Assembly: GCF_025118155.1 (NCBI RefSeq)
Contig: NW_026251387.1
Location: forward strand, 558,001 to 622,000
DNA length: 64,000 bases
Direction: 5' to 3'
Origin: Cokeromyces recurvatus
Lineage: Eukaryota; Mucoromycota; Mucoromycetes; Mucorales; Mucoraceae
The notes beneath the pieces were generated by a model. That model saw only the letters and a program-made list of their open reading frames with translations, did not search any database and was not told the DNA's origin. How positions within the stretch are numbered: position 1 is the stretch's first letter; each line of letters starts with the position of its first letter. Made by a program: the position numbers and the translations under genes. Positions 37,784 through 48,737 of this stretch are shown here, piece by piece.

Positions 37784-38674
37784 ATGTCGACTTATGAATC
37801 GAATACATTTCAAGATAACCTTCGACCCATTCAACTATCTTATAAATCAGTGGTTACAAACCAATTTTTAAGAACAACTCGGAAAAATAAATCAAAAAAT
37901 ACAGTAGCTAAGCCAACTATGAGACGTTATTCGACATATACTATTAGACCTTCTAGTAGTAGTATTCATACCAGTTTACCTATCGTGAATAGTGCCACTA
38001 CTACTTTAGCAACACCGTATACTACTGTAGATAACAAACTACCTAACTCTACTACTCCAATATGGAATAACAAGTATCAATCACACTCGTTTGAATCTAC
38101 TCATAATTCATTACCTTGGCTTATCCCAGTTCTAACTGTATTCTCTTTACTTGGAGTCATCTTGATAGCTATATGTTTCTTTTTCTTGGGACGTCGAAAG
38201 TTGATTACAACAAGACAAGAGAAGGATAAAAGGAAGCAACAGCATCATGAAAGTTGGGCAAGTGCAAGTACAATTCAGATAATTGCAGAAGATGAAAAAT
38301 CAACGATACAACAGCTTCCTCCTACTCATGACTACTACACATCAATAATAAAACAAAAACGATTGACTGCAGAGACTTTAGTAGATGAAGAACAAGAAGA
38401 ATCATGGATGTCTATGCTCAAAAAGCAGTACGCTCCTCAACTTGCATTGAGCCCTGCTTTTAGTGCAGATGAATTTCAAAAAGAAACTTATTATTATCCA
38501 TCCTTAATATCCCAGAATGGTGGTTGGATGAATATATTATCAACAACAACAACTGATACCGAATTATTAAGTAGTTCTACCAAGAATAATAATAATAATA
38601 GTAGGCCTAAAATTGAAATATATGATCCACAAGTGAATTTACATAGTAATGAAAGTGAGGAGACCCCGTTTTAA
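37784..38674 (+). CDS. predicted single-pass membrane protein, unknown function
   Basis: A single exon of 296 residues with no family recognised. There is no signal peptide. Residues 1-105 are Ser/Thr/Asn-rich. One strong membrane helix lies at about 110-135 (LPWLIPVLTVFSLLGVILIA and on), followed by a basic stop-transfer GRRK and a long cytoplasmic part with acidic and Asn-rich stretches. This S/T-rich outside and single helix resemble wall sensors or signalling mucins in layout only; it has no WSC or Cys-rich domain. The coding frame is open and codon use matches its neighbours. Upstream lies a T-rich promoter shared with the bZIP gene. Confidence 0.6.
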   Translation: MSTYESNTFQDNLRPIQLSYKSVVTNQFLRTTRKNKSKNTVAKPTMRRYSTYTIRPSSSSIHTSLPIVNSATTTLATPYTTVDNKLPNSTTPIWNNKYQSHSFESTHNSLPWLIPVLTVFSLLGVILIAICFFFLGRRKLITTRQEKDKRKQQHHESWASASTIQIIAEDEKSTIQQLPPTHDYYTSIIKQKRLTAETLVDEEQEESWMSMLKKQYAPQLALSPAFSADEFQKETYYYPSLISQNGGWMNILSTTTTDTELLSSSTKNNNNNSRPKIEIYDPQVNLHSNESEETPF

Positions 38675-39259
38675 TGCTCCTCTTTTTCCCCGTACTCCTA
38701 TTTAGAAACTCAGATGCAAGTTTTTTTTTCTTTTTTTTTAAAAAAAGGAGAGAAGAAGAATTACTGCAACAGCATCTATTTTTGTTAGTTTAAATAAAAA
38801 TTAACATAAATTTAAGTTAAAGATTTAAGTTTCTATTATCTTATTTTATTTGGTTCTATTTTGCTTTATTTTGTTTTTACTTTGATAATAATACTACATG
38901 AAAACAATTGTTTTTTTTTATTAACAAGTACGAAGGAAGGAGAAAACAATAGGGAAGCTTTCATAATAAATTAATTTTTTTTTATTCATTAACCCGTATT
39001 TATTGTTTAAACAGATAAGATTAAAAGTTATTGATGACCTCAATATGTGTCAGACTTTTACAGCAAAGCTAAAAAATATTGGTTAATTTAGAAATTTGAA
39101 TGGTGATAATAACAAAATAATTTAGTGCTTACTAAAAAAAGTATTGGCGAAAAACCAAAAAATGATTGGCTCACCAATATTTTTAAGTAAGCTCAGAGCA
39201 ACATACCTGCATTAAATAACCAAAGCGATAACTTTGGCGGAGATTTGCTATTGTTTCCT
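38675..39259. other. spacer downstream of the Fanzor relic
   Basis: Holds the 3' flank of the membrane-protein gene, AT-rich filler, and from about 39060 a set of dyads near the Fanzor relic's stop (listed separately). No gene was found. Confidence 0.6.
39127..39236 (-). ncRNA. candidate structured 3' flank of Fanzor relic (possible guide-RNA or element end)
   Basis: Two nested features lie just past the relic's TGA (39262-39260). First, an imperfect inverted repeat: 39127-39147 (GCTTACT...TATTGG) pairs with 39174-39192, and an inner CCAA/TTGG pair sits between them. Second, CCAAAG-CGATAA-CTTTGG at 39219-39236 is a perfect 6-bp hairpin. TnpB and Fanzor elements encode their guide RNA at the 3' end of the gene, so the position fits. 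The RNA assignment is inference only. Confidence 0.3.
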
Positions 39260-41126
39260 TCATTCTGGTTTTGACACTTCTTTTCTGCTAAAAACATCAG
39301 GGCGTTTACTTGTCTCTCTCAAGCTCATCAAGATCTTTCGAAAGTTTAAAACAGCTGCCATATCTCGATTCCACAGCTTTTGTGGAATTTCCTTGACTTG
39401 TTCAAGGTTGGCCAACAGACAGTTACGATTTTTACATCTAATAGTTCAATAATTATTATCATTCTCTGTCGTATTAATACAATTCATACTGTTACTTTAC
39501 CTCAATAAACCATGACATTTTACAGTTGGCATTTTGGCTGCTCTCTTATGGAGGCAAGGGTTGGCAACTGTTTTAAACGTTTCTAATGAACTTTCACAGG
39601 TTGGGCAGCATGAAGAAGTTTTATATTCGTCAGTCTTGAATATTTGGAAGCCGTTTTTCTTCAGCATTCGAGTGAGACCTATGCTCCTGGTTGGCTCGTG
39701 ATATTTTGTGTTTGAAGCGGACCAAATACCAATAACAAGAATCGCATCATGACCAAACTTCTTCTTCAACCTCTTCACTAACATCTGGTCATTTTGATCA
39801 TAGAAAATTCTGGATGAAAACTTCAGCTTTCGGAACAGCAAAACTTGAAGTTTCTCCAACAATTCACTGATATGTTGTTTCAGATTGACTTCTTCATCCG
39901 CGATCATCTTCTCTGCAAGTTCAAGCACTGTATTTTTGACTCCATCGTCCAATCTCTCTGAGATATGTCGTTGCTGCAACATTAGCTGCAAGTACATATG
40001 GTACAGTTGAGATTGCGTTCGAGTGTCAGGAGAAGAAACGACGCCTCGAATATTTAAGACGAATAAATGTCCAAAATCCAGGTTACTTTTCTCATCCACA
40101 CGAAAGGAAAACAAGGAGCCAGGGAAGTAAAGAACTTCGGATGATTTTGTTTTATTTCCATAGTATTGGTTTAATATGTTTTCCATCGATGATCTTGTCT
40201 TAATGTAATCTACAAATTTGACTACATCTACAGTGGTTAACGGGGTTTTGGAAAGAAGAGCTTCAGCGGATTCAACCATAGATGGTTTAGTTGACTTTCG
40301 TAAAGTTCTAAAGTGTCTTGATCTTTTTGATCTGTCATTTTTTGTAAAAACAAGAACTTCCTTGTGCTTGACCACACTGGTTTCTTTCATGCAGTATAAA
40401 ATATCACGTCTTCCGGGATCAATCAAAACGCATCTTCCATTCGTGCTTGCCAACTCTGCCTATGTTAATGTTTCAATATACTAGGCATCATTGTCACTCC
40501 TTGGTTTACCTTCCTTTTTTGAAGTTTCAGGGCTATCTTATGTTAGCTTTTTCTTCCTAGTTGTAGCAGTATTTTGCTTCAGAATAGAAACACCAATTCC
40601 ATTAGTCTCCAAAGTCCCTTCAAAATGAAGAGACTTATTTAATCCTTGTTCTTTAAAAGCTTTCTTTTTAAAAAAAAAATCAGCCACTTAAGCCCAGGTT
40701 TTAATTTTATCCTTCTTCGCAGGCTTCTTGTTTTTGAGAATATGGAAGTTAACGATCTTACTATCCACTGTCATATATGCGGGAATAAACGTGGTTCGTA
40801 TAGGAAAGCAAATGAATTCTTTCAACTTCTCTGATTCAACAAGCTGTGCAAGTCTATAAAAAGCCTTGAAGTGCTTTACTGGTCGAGCCACTACATTATA
40901 GAAAATCGAATCTTTATGGAATCTGTAGTCTGTAGGATACATGGAGAATAGAGTTTCTATTTCTGATATTGACTTTTCATCCAAGATGTCAGAATTGGGA
41001 ATTTCTTTTTTTTTTCGCCACAGCAAGTTTTACTTGGGTGCAGGGAGTAAAGATCTCTTTACGGACAGCTGCTTGTATGGCTTTTGTGCTATATCCTTCT
41101 GTCGTCATTCTTTCTTGAAGAGCATT

Positions 41127-41164
<38 letters not shown>

Positions 41165-41330
41165 AAAGTTTGTTTAGCATTTCGCGGAGCATATCTCCAA
41201 AATGGGCTTTGATATTATTGTAATAGGCGGTTTCAATTTTTGTACATTCGTACAAAGCAATTTGTTGTGCATATACTAGTTTAGATGGAATATAGCCGGC
41301 ATTTTCGCAATATAAGTCTTTGTGTTTGAC
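39260..41330 (-). pseudogene. Fanzor (eukaryotic TnpB-like RNA-guided nuclease) relic
   Basis: Minus-strand reading shows nearly the whole C-terminal nuclease. RuvC-I is VLIDPGRRDILYC (about 40437-40400). The rearranged RuvC-II region includes IGIWSASNTKYHEPTRSIGL and then DEYKTSSCCPTCE, whose Glu fits the shifted catalytic position reported for Fanzors. A zinc-ribbon half, a phase-consistent intron (39500-39438), the second ribbon half CKNRNC and RuvC-III WNRDMAAVLNF follow, with a TGA at 39262. The N-terminal part (TAYYNNIKAHFG, YPTDYRFHKDSIFYN, CFPIRTTFIPAYM) also matches. Damage: in-frame TAA at 40690-40688, TAA 40540-40538, TAG 40483-40481, TAG 40462-40460, a frameshift in an A10 run near 41010, and an A33 run (41130-41162) coding polylysine. 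So it is a decayed copy, not an active nuclease. Confidence 0.85.
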
Positions 41331-42922
41331 AATCAATTGTCTATATAACTTCGTTGTTTCTTTGAGGCGTGTTTTTTCCAGATTTGCTACCATCATGCAC
41401 TCGTCTCAGGGTAAGACTCAAGAATACTTCAACAAAAAAACTCTTGTTGACATAGCTTTTCAAGTCAAACTCGATAATTCCAAGTCTTTGGCATCCCTGC
41501 CATACCATACTAATAGGTTTATCTTCCGACCACAAAGTTCACGATCCGTAGATAATGCGCCAAAAGCAATGTCATTGTATTGTCGTTCGTGTTTAGAGCG
41601 GTCACATGATGTCTCCCCACTAACACAGCATAAAGAGTAAAAATCATGAGTCTCATTTTCCTTTCTTTTTTTTTATTTCTACTTACTCGGCTAACTTGAC
41701 ATGCATGAAGTCGAAAATGGTAGCAATGCGTCTGTAGATGGTGGTTTCGGAGTCGTCTTGCTTCTAGTCATTCGGCGTTTCAAGTCTATAGCCAAAAAAA
41801 AAAAAAAAAAACAAAAATAAAAATAAAAACAAATCAGTCATTTGGGCCGCACTGTATCACATTTTAACTCTTCACTATCATGATGTTCTTACAAATATTC
41901 CACTACTTTCAGCATGGTATAACTCTCCAACGTTCTTCCTTCCGTCTTCAAGAATTTAGCATTAAAAGTATCGATTTGCAACAGGACAAGTTCAATAGGT
42001 AAGTTTTCAGATTCCCTACACATACACACACAAAATAAAAATGAGAATTTATTTCTTTTTCAGCAGCTCTTAGTACTTACATAAGATCCAAAATGAACTC
42101 ATACATTGTTGATGTGTCATCCTTCATTTCATAACGTTTGATTTTATCCGCAATATGGTCCACGTGAGATTGATCAAATTTTTCTGGAAGATAAGGCTTG
42201 ATTGCGTTGAATTGGTCTGTTTTCAATTGGTTCACTATGCCTGATAAAGATAACCTGTTTCAAAAAAAGGGGGGGAGTGAATGGGAAAGAGTTGATATAT
42301 TGATATGTAATCCTTGATACATTTTTTTTTCTATACTGCACATAACTTACTTCAACACTGAGATATCCATGCCAGCCAATGGTTGTTTTTTCATTAGTAA
42401 AATGACAGCACGTGAAAGTGCTAGGTTGATGTTTAAAAATGGTGATCCTTCATCGAGTTCATTGAGGATTCGCTTTTCCGATTCAATCCATTCAATCCCC
42501 CGAAACTATTAAGAAAAAGTGAGTTATCAAGTTGAGAGGAGGGAGGGGGGGAGGTATGGATAGATTTTATCTTTTTCAATGCCATACCAAAAATAATTTC
42601 CTTAATAGTAAGAGCATTTTCGTTAATATCTTCTTCATCATCTGTAGACACGTTCACAACACCTTGATAGGAGCTGCTGCTATTGTTGTTACTGCTGCTT
42701 TCGCTATTGCTATTGCTACTGATACTGCTTGATGATATTACTTTTCTTTTTCCAATTTGGATGGCCATGTTAGTCACAGTAGTACTATACGAATTCAGCA
42801 CATCAAAACCAGCGGTTATATAGCTGGACTCATTTTCGTTCTATAAAAAAAAGTATGTTAGCAAAGAAAAAAAAAAGAAATGCTATCCAAAAGGCTCCCA
42901 TACTTACCATTTTTGTTTTCAT
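41331..42922 (-). pseudogene. decayed gene of unknown function, runs in frame into the Fanzor relic
   Basis: Exons with clean GT-AG borders and matching phases: 42922-42908, from 42840, 42505-42351, 42254-42081, 42015-41893, 41785-41687 and from 41619. The product would start MKTKMNENESSYITAGFDVL and continue through EWIESEKRILNEL, NLALSRAVILLMKKQPLAG, IKPYLPEKFDQSHV, KIDTFNAKFLKTEG-like text and SETTIYRRIATIFDF. I believe such proteins are an expanded family in Mucorales, from memory only; function unknown. Breaks: the exon 2-3 junction is one base out of phase, a TAG lies at 41766-41764, and three TGA codons fall at 41400-41450. The frame then continues straight into the Fanzor text, either an insertion or a fusion. 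Confidence 0.6.
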
Positions 42923-43099
42923 TGTTGCAATAGTAGTCTAGATTGCCGACATAGTTTGCTTCCTAACGAAAGAAAAATATTTTTTAGTCTAAGAAACGAG
43001 AATAGAATGTGGAGACTTACTTGATCTGCATTTCCGGCCGAATGACAGTGAGACTTTTTACAAATCGCCTAGCGCGCCACTGCAAAAAAATTGTCTGTC

Positions 43100-43193
43100 G
43101 TATGTATGGAGTACTATATGTCGTACTCATGTACTGCACATATGGTGTACTGTAAGTCGTACGTGCGTACGCCGTATAGTACTCCATACATAC
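43100..43193. repeat. GTAC-rich hairpin with 19-bp perfect arms
   Basis: GTATGTATGGAGTACTATA at 43100-43118 is perfectly inverted at 43175-43193. The 56-bp loop is itself full of palindromes (GTAC five times, CATATG, GTACGTGCGTAC). It lies about 180 bp upstream of the decayed gene's first exon. Confidence 0.85.
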
Positions 43194-43551
43194 AACGTAT
43201 AACTTTTTACATTTGATTGGTTATTTCTTTGAAAACCATGAACCATCATTGGTATTTTGCAGAATAGATAACGTTTATTTACGTTTGATCTTTATTACTT
43301 ATTGGCTTATAAAATACATTTAATACATATTAGGCTTTTATTATTGTCTTGTTTATTGGATGTTATTTAAAAATAAACATTTAGTTTGTTTACATAAAAT
43401 GTGACTTTATTTACATTTAGAATAGTAATAATAATAATAATGGCATATATAGCAAATGAATTATTGCAAAAAATAAATTGCTTTTGAAATAATAATAAAA
43501 AAGGATATTTCTTGCAATTAATAATAGAAAATACGATTGCACTTACCTTTG

Positions 43552-43680
43552 CATCTTTAAAAAGAAATAGTACGATTACGCAGTAAATAGATACAAATAA
43601 ATAAGAGAAAAAGACAGAGATAATAATGATAGGGGTCCAGGAAGCTAAATTATAGCAGTTAAACAGAAGCAAACAAACAA
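43552..43680 (-). CDS. possible exon encoding two membrane segments
   Basis: After a TTTATTATAG acceptor (near 43681) an open frame reads IVCLLLFNCYNLASW then PIIIISVFFSYLFVSIYC and FLFKDAK, ending at a good GTAAGTGC donor. The two hydrophobic stretches look like membrane helices. No start exon in phase was found upstream, since the candidate 40-bp exon at 43761-43800 brings a stop. It may be a relic or a mis-read intergenic stretch. Confidence 0.25.
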
Positions 43681-44380
43681 TCTATAATAAACAAAGTTGA
43701 TTAGTTAGTAAATAAAAAAATAAAAAAGAGTATTGGTATTCAAAAGAATAAAATACTTACCGAAAACAAAAAAAAAGGGGGTTTTCAAAAAGGACAAAAG
43801 CTATTTGAAAAAAAAAAGTAAAAAGTCCTAAAGAAGAGAATAAAAGATAAGGCTGATATATCTTATATTAGACAAAGAAAGTATACCTTTGGAATTAACA
43901 GATAAATGTTATGTTTTATTTTACCTTTTTATATGCATTTATTTACCTGTTTAAAACGTGTTTGATTAAAGATAATAGACAAGTCAGTATATGTGTTAAT
44001 ATGAACAATAGTTGTTATCTTACCTTTAATATATCACTGAAAAATGCTCTGTATAAAAATTAGAAAAAGCTACTACCAACATAAACAAGACTCTTCTTAA
44101 ATATTTCAATAAAGAGCCTTTATAAGCATTTTGACGTTTGACTAGAAATTGGTCAAACTATTCGTAAAAGGTGGTTCAAATATCTGACTAAATTAGCCTC
44201 GCACAAGTGCGCAATTTTTCTCAAAAAAAAATGGACAGTGTTTTCAAAAAATCGGTAAATTGAGAGTGGAAGCACAGTAAAATGTGCTATTTGGCTTGAA
44301 AAGTCAGTAATTGGATGCCAGTAAAGCTCACTACTATTTTCCTGATTTTTAAAGACCGAGATAAATTCAAAAGTAAACGC

Positions 44381-44432
<52 letters not shown>

Positions 44433-44606
44433 CTTTTACCCTTTTATACATATTAAGAAAATAAGACCTATATTCTTTCCTTCTTTCTTTCTTTCTTTCT
44501 TTCTTTCTTTTTGTTGTCATAAAAAAAGAAAGAAAAGTAAGCCTGCCTTTTCTTCACTCCTTTCATCTCAACTGTTTGATTTACATTAAAATAAATTCAA
44601 TTAAAG

Positions 44607-47600
44607 ATGGATTACTTTACGAAATTTACAAAACGTATTGCACCTCCTAAAGTGCAGCCAACAGGAGCAATGCAACTTTCTAAATTTCATAAGAATTGGG
44701 AATATATTCATGTAAATTTTCATTTTATATTTTAATAATAGTAACAATTATCAATGATATTATTATAAATTTAATATATGTGAAAATGTCTTAAACTAAT
44801 TATATACATATTTTTTTTTTTTTAATTTTATTTAATTTTAGAATATTTTTGTTATGGATGATCATAAGGCAAACGTACATGTACAGCAAACAGAAATTCC
44901 TGCCAAACTACGTCAAATGGTTGATTTATTAGTGGATGAGGAAGCTCGTCAAGAAGATAATACCACTGGTCTTTGTATGGAATATTTTTTGAAAAATGGT
45001 ATCTTGCAATATCTTGTTAGCATTGTAGAAAAAGCAGACTATCCTGTAGGTGTTCGTGGAGAGGCAATTCGAATGATTGCAAATATGATTGATTTATTGG
45101 ATGATCGGTTCCTTGTTCATAACGCTGTACATAGGCCTACAATTAGATTACTGCGTTTTTGCGTTCTTGATGATCGTCAGAGCGAACTCTATAGTGATGA
45201 TCTTGTAGATTTGATGTATATTATATGTTCAAAAATTCATGGATTTCCTGCTCTTTTGAATATTTTTTTCCATGATAAACTTTGGTTAAATATGCCTCAA
45301 AAGAGTTCAATTGTATCTGAAAATGATAACAGTAACACTAATGAGAGTGAGCATTCTACAACGACAGAAAATCCTCAACATGAATACGAATTTCTATTAT
45401 TTACTTATTTGTTACGTTTTGTACATCGTGAGGGACGATCAGGAGATTTTGCGAGAACCGGCTTATTGTTTTTAATGGAACTGGCAAATGATCAATTGGG
45501 TGATTTTATTTTAGGATCTGATTTTGCAACAATTATGGCCGCTGGGCTCGGCGCTCTGTATTCTCAACTTCCTAGAAAGCTGATAATTAAAGATGAAATA
45601 GAGCAAATCTATTCAAATCCAGTATCTTATTTACTTGGTCAAGACTCCCTTGAGAATAATATAAAGAGTAATAGCAATCGATTTGCTCGTTTTGGTTTTG
45701 GTGCCGAGTATTCAAATTCGCATGAATTTAGATATCAGCTCGATTCCTTTTTAAAGTTGCTAGAGTTTTGTCAAGATGTTATTATACGATGTCCAAATCC
45801 TGACATATGTATTTCACTTTTGAAGAGTATACGTTCTATCTTTTTAGAAAATATCTTATATCCATCTATCCTTGAGTGTTCAGATCTAGATGGATCTTCT
45901 GTAGCTGTTATCAGCTATATCGACTTAATTTTACAAACTGTACAACAAGAAGATTTATCAAAGGTGATTGTAGGTTATTTAATGGTCGATGAAGAGATAG
46001 CAGTTAATGAGGATCTTTCTAATGGAATAAATCATATGGATATGAATAAGGATAATACCATTTCAAATAATAATCATCATCTTGCCCATTTTACGCTCAA
46101 AGATTTAATCTTTAGTCGTCTTAAATCTAACTCTCAATCAACCGTAATTGCAACCTTGAAGCTTCTTAAGACACTTATTACTAACCATTGCCAATATTCT
46201 CTTGGATTACTTTCTATATACATTGAACATGACAGTCGGTCCGTTATTATCTCGCATCATTTACGTGAGATTGAACTCTATTTTTCACTAATTGCTGCTA
46301 TCGATAAAACTCATGCAAAAGATGTTTTGGGATATGGTTATGAAGAATATCTTCGAGATGTAGAGATCATGTTTGATAATGACGACTGCTATCATCATAT
46401 GAGACTGGTTCATGAAAATTCCTTTAATATGAAAAATGACTATTATATACAGACACCAAAGGCAAAGAGAAGAAGGAGTTTTAAATATGGTCAACGTTAT
46501 GAAGATAATTCTTATAAACTCAAAGAAAAAGAAACAAAAGTAAGTTTGAAGCAACAGACATGCGGTGCAAAATCATTACTACGACATCGACTTCGTTCAA
46601 CAGATCCCTTATTACAAATTTTATTGAACTTGTTGAGTCACTTTTTTACACAATCTGTCGAATTAAATTTAGCATTAACTGGTGTCATTTCTGCACTAGC
46701 GCTTTGTCCATATCGTAATCTGGAGGGCTGGATAACGTTCAGTGAATCAGATCGTACAGGTCATGATGATGTGCGTGTATTGGATCCTAAAGAAGATCAA
46801 GCGTCTACTAGTAATAATAATAAGACTGAAGCTGATAAAGTGTATCAACAAGATATATATGAACAAGAGAGGAATACTATTAGCTCACCTATAAATAATG
46901 ACAACGATGTTGATGATGATGATGATGAAAATGATGATCGTTCAATTGATTTTGGTGCTGAGCAAGGATCAGACAAGAAAACATCGCCTACCTATTTTAA
47001 GTCTTATCCATCCTTTTTTACTTTACTTCGTACACTTACTCAGCAAGTAGATTATTATCGTTCTGAAATACAAGAATTTGACACACTTTTAGATGAACGT
47101 CGTAAGGCTTTAATAACCGGTGAACTCTCATTCTCAGATAAAAGAGTAATGTCTCCTTCAAATAGTTTGACAACGGCTATAAGTGCACGTATCATGAATA
47201 ACCATCATAATGCTATGAACAGAAAGCCTTCTATCCTTCGCCCTTCACTCTCAACACCTTTACTGAGTCCTTCTTCTTCTACTTCAGTGACATCTACCCT
47301 GACGGGTGTAAGTAGTTCACCTATTTCATCCAACTTATCCTCTATTTCTAATACCAATATGAATGTTATCTTGAGTAACCCAATGTCACCTTTAACAGTT
47401 CATGTCAAAAGGACGACAAATACACGTCTTCAGCCCCTATTTCCATCCAATTTTACTAATGAAAGAGAAGAAGCCATTTTAGACTTGGATGATGAAGATG
47501 AACATATGTTTACTCCTAAATCAGTTCATCCATCAAAATCTAATAGAGTTGATAAAAGTACTGAGATTACGCTTTCAATGTTACTAAATAACGTTGTTAT

Positions 47601-47682
47601 TCTAGAGGAAACGATTAAAGAGTTAGTTGCTCTAATTCAGGTTCGACGTAGTTTGGGTATTGATAAAATTTCATATGTTTAA
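44607..47682 (+). CDS. FHIP-like protein (FHF complex, RAI16/FAM160 family)
   Basis: Two exons (44607-44711, 44842-47682) join to 981 residues. The N-terminus (WEYIHNIFVMDDHKANVHVQ), the helical block with PVGVRGEAIRMIANMI, and LLRFVHREGRSGDFARTGLL match the RAI16-like domain. A second conserved block is SLLRHRLRSTDPLLQILLNL to LALTGVISALALCPYRNLEGW, as in animal FHIP1/2. An acidic Asp run (46906-46941) and a Ser/Thr-rich stretch interrupt the C-terminal part. FHIP bridges Hook-dynein adaptors to Rab5 early endosomes, as in Aspergillus and animals, so motility of endosomes is the expected role. The first exon supplies only 35 residues but carries the conserved start. Confidence 0.87.
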
Positions 47683-48737
47683 TCAATAAATAAAGAACCT
47701 TTTTGTATATGGAATATTGATACACATGTATGTGTGTATGTATGTATGTATGCATGTATGTATGCATGTATGTATATGCTCAAGACGCAAAAATAGTCTT
47801 ATATTCTAAAGATCATAAATAATATACGTTGTACTAGTCTCAAAAGAACGGCATACAAATAGCTCATGTATCTGATATTGAGAATAAACAAGCAAAGGTT
47901 TATTGTTCAAGTCAAAAGCCTGTTTGTTGGATTCTGTTTCTGATAAGTTCATAAGGTTATTTTAACTTTCCTTATCTGTTTCTCCTATGATTTAATACAG
48001 GTATTACTATAAAAAACTCGATGCTAACTTCATTTTCTCTCTTATGCTAGCTTTGCTTTAACATTATACCTACAATTTGATATACCCTTTGAATTGTATA
48101 TATCACACTTACTAGACTAATTATGCTACGAGCAAAAAAAAAAAAAAAAATAAAATAAATAAATTAAGATATGCTGATTTAGTCTGAAGATACAATAGTT
48201 ACACTCACTTATTTATCAAGAATGATGAATAACTCTATTATTAAGACTAATTTTCTTGTTTGCTTTAGAGAATATTTTACAATACTGGCCTTACCCCTAG
48301 TATTCCTCTATAAATTCTTTATCAGGCCGAGACAAATTTATTGTATTATGTGTACTACGATCATGAATAGTATTGGATTGTAAATAAAAGCAAATTTAAT
48401 TTATGGATATTTTTAAATGCACAAAAATATAAATAACTTATTAGAATTTGTTTTCTATAATAAAGCATATGTAACTAACTTCTTTCATAAAAATTATCAC
48501 ATTAAAATAGACGGAAATATCAAATAAATAAAATTATACTTTTCTTTTTTTCCCTGTAGGCTGCATGTTTATTATGCATCACACTTTAGTAGTAGTAGTA
48601 GTAGTAGTTGTAGTAAATGCTCAGGAGACTTAATATTAGAATAAAAATAGAATGATGACAATTTCACACACTTCTTTTCCCTCTTTCCCCCCCTTTTTTT
48701 TTTTCTTTTTTTTTTCTTGTTATTTTTCTTATACAAA
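47683..48737. other. intergenic spacer
   Basis: Holds a TATG/TGCA tetranucleotide repeat (47731-47775), AT-rich filler, and a TAG trinucleotide repeat (48588-48615). No gene was seen; it should contain the SDR promoter. Confidence 0.55.

Larger units (their letters stand above)
42923..44606. other. intergenic region upstream of the FHIP-like gene
   Basis: 1.7 kb containing, in order, the GTAC-rich hairpin (43100-43193), a possible membrane-segment exon on the minus strand (43552-43680), three short perfect stem-loops (44136-44288), a run of 45 T (44384-44428) and a TTTC repeat (44475-44510) in front of the start codon. Confidence 0.6.

Noticed and set aside
40460..40690. A reassigned genetic code with TAA/TAG read as glutamine
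   Set aside because: All intact genes in the window use TAA, TAG and TGA as normal stops and have no internal TAR codons. The stops are confined to the decayed locus, which also has frameshifts.
42532..42732. Plus-strand frame across the decayed locus
   Set aside because: The minus strand shows consistent introns and family-like text; the plus frame is its shadow, rich in alanine/threonine from the serine codon repeats.
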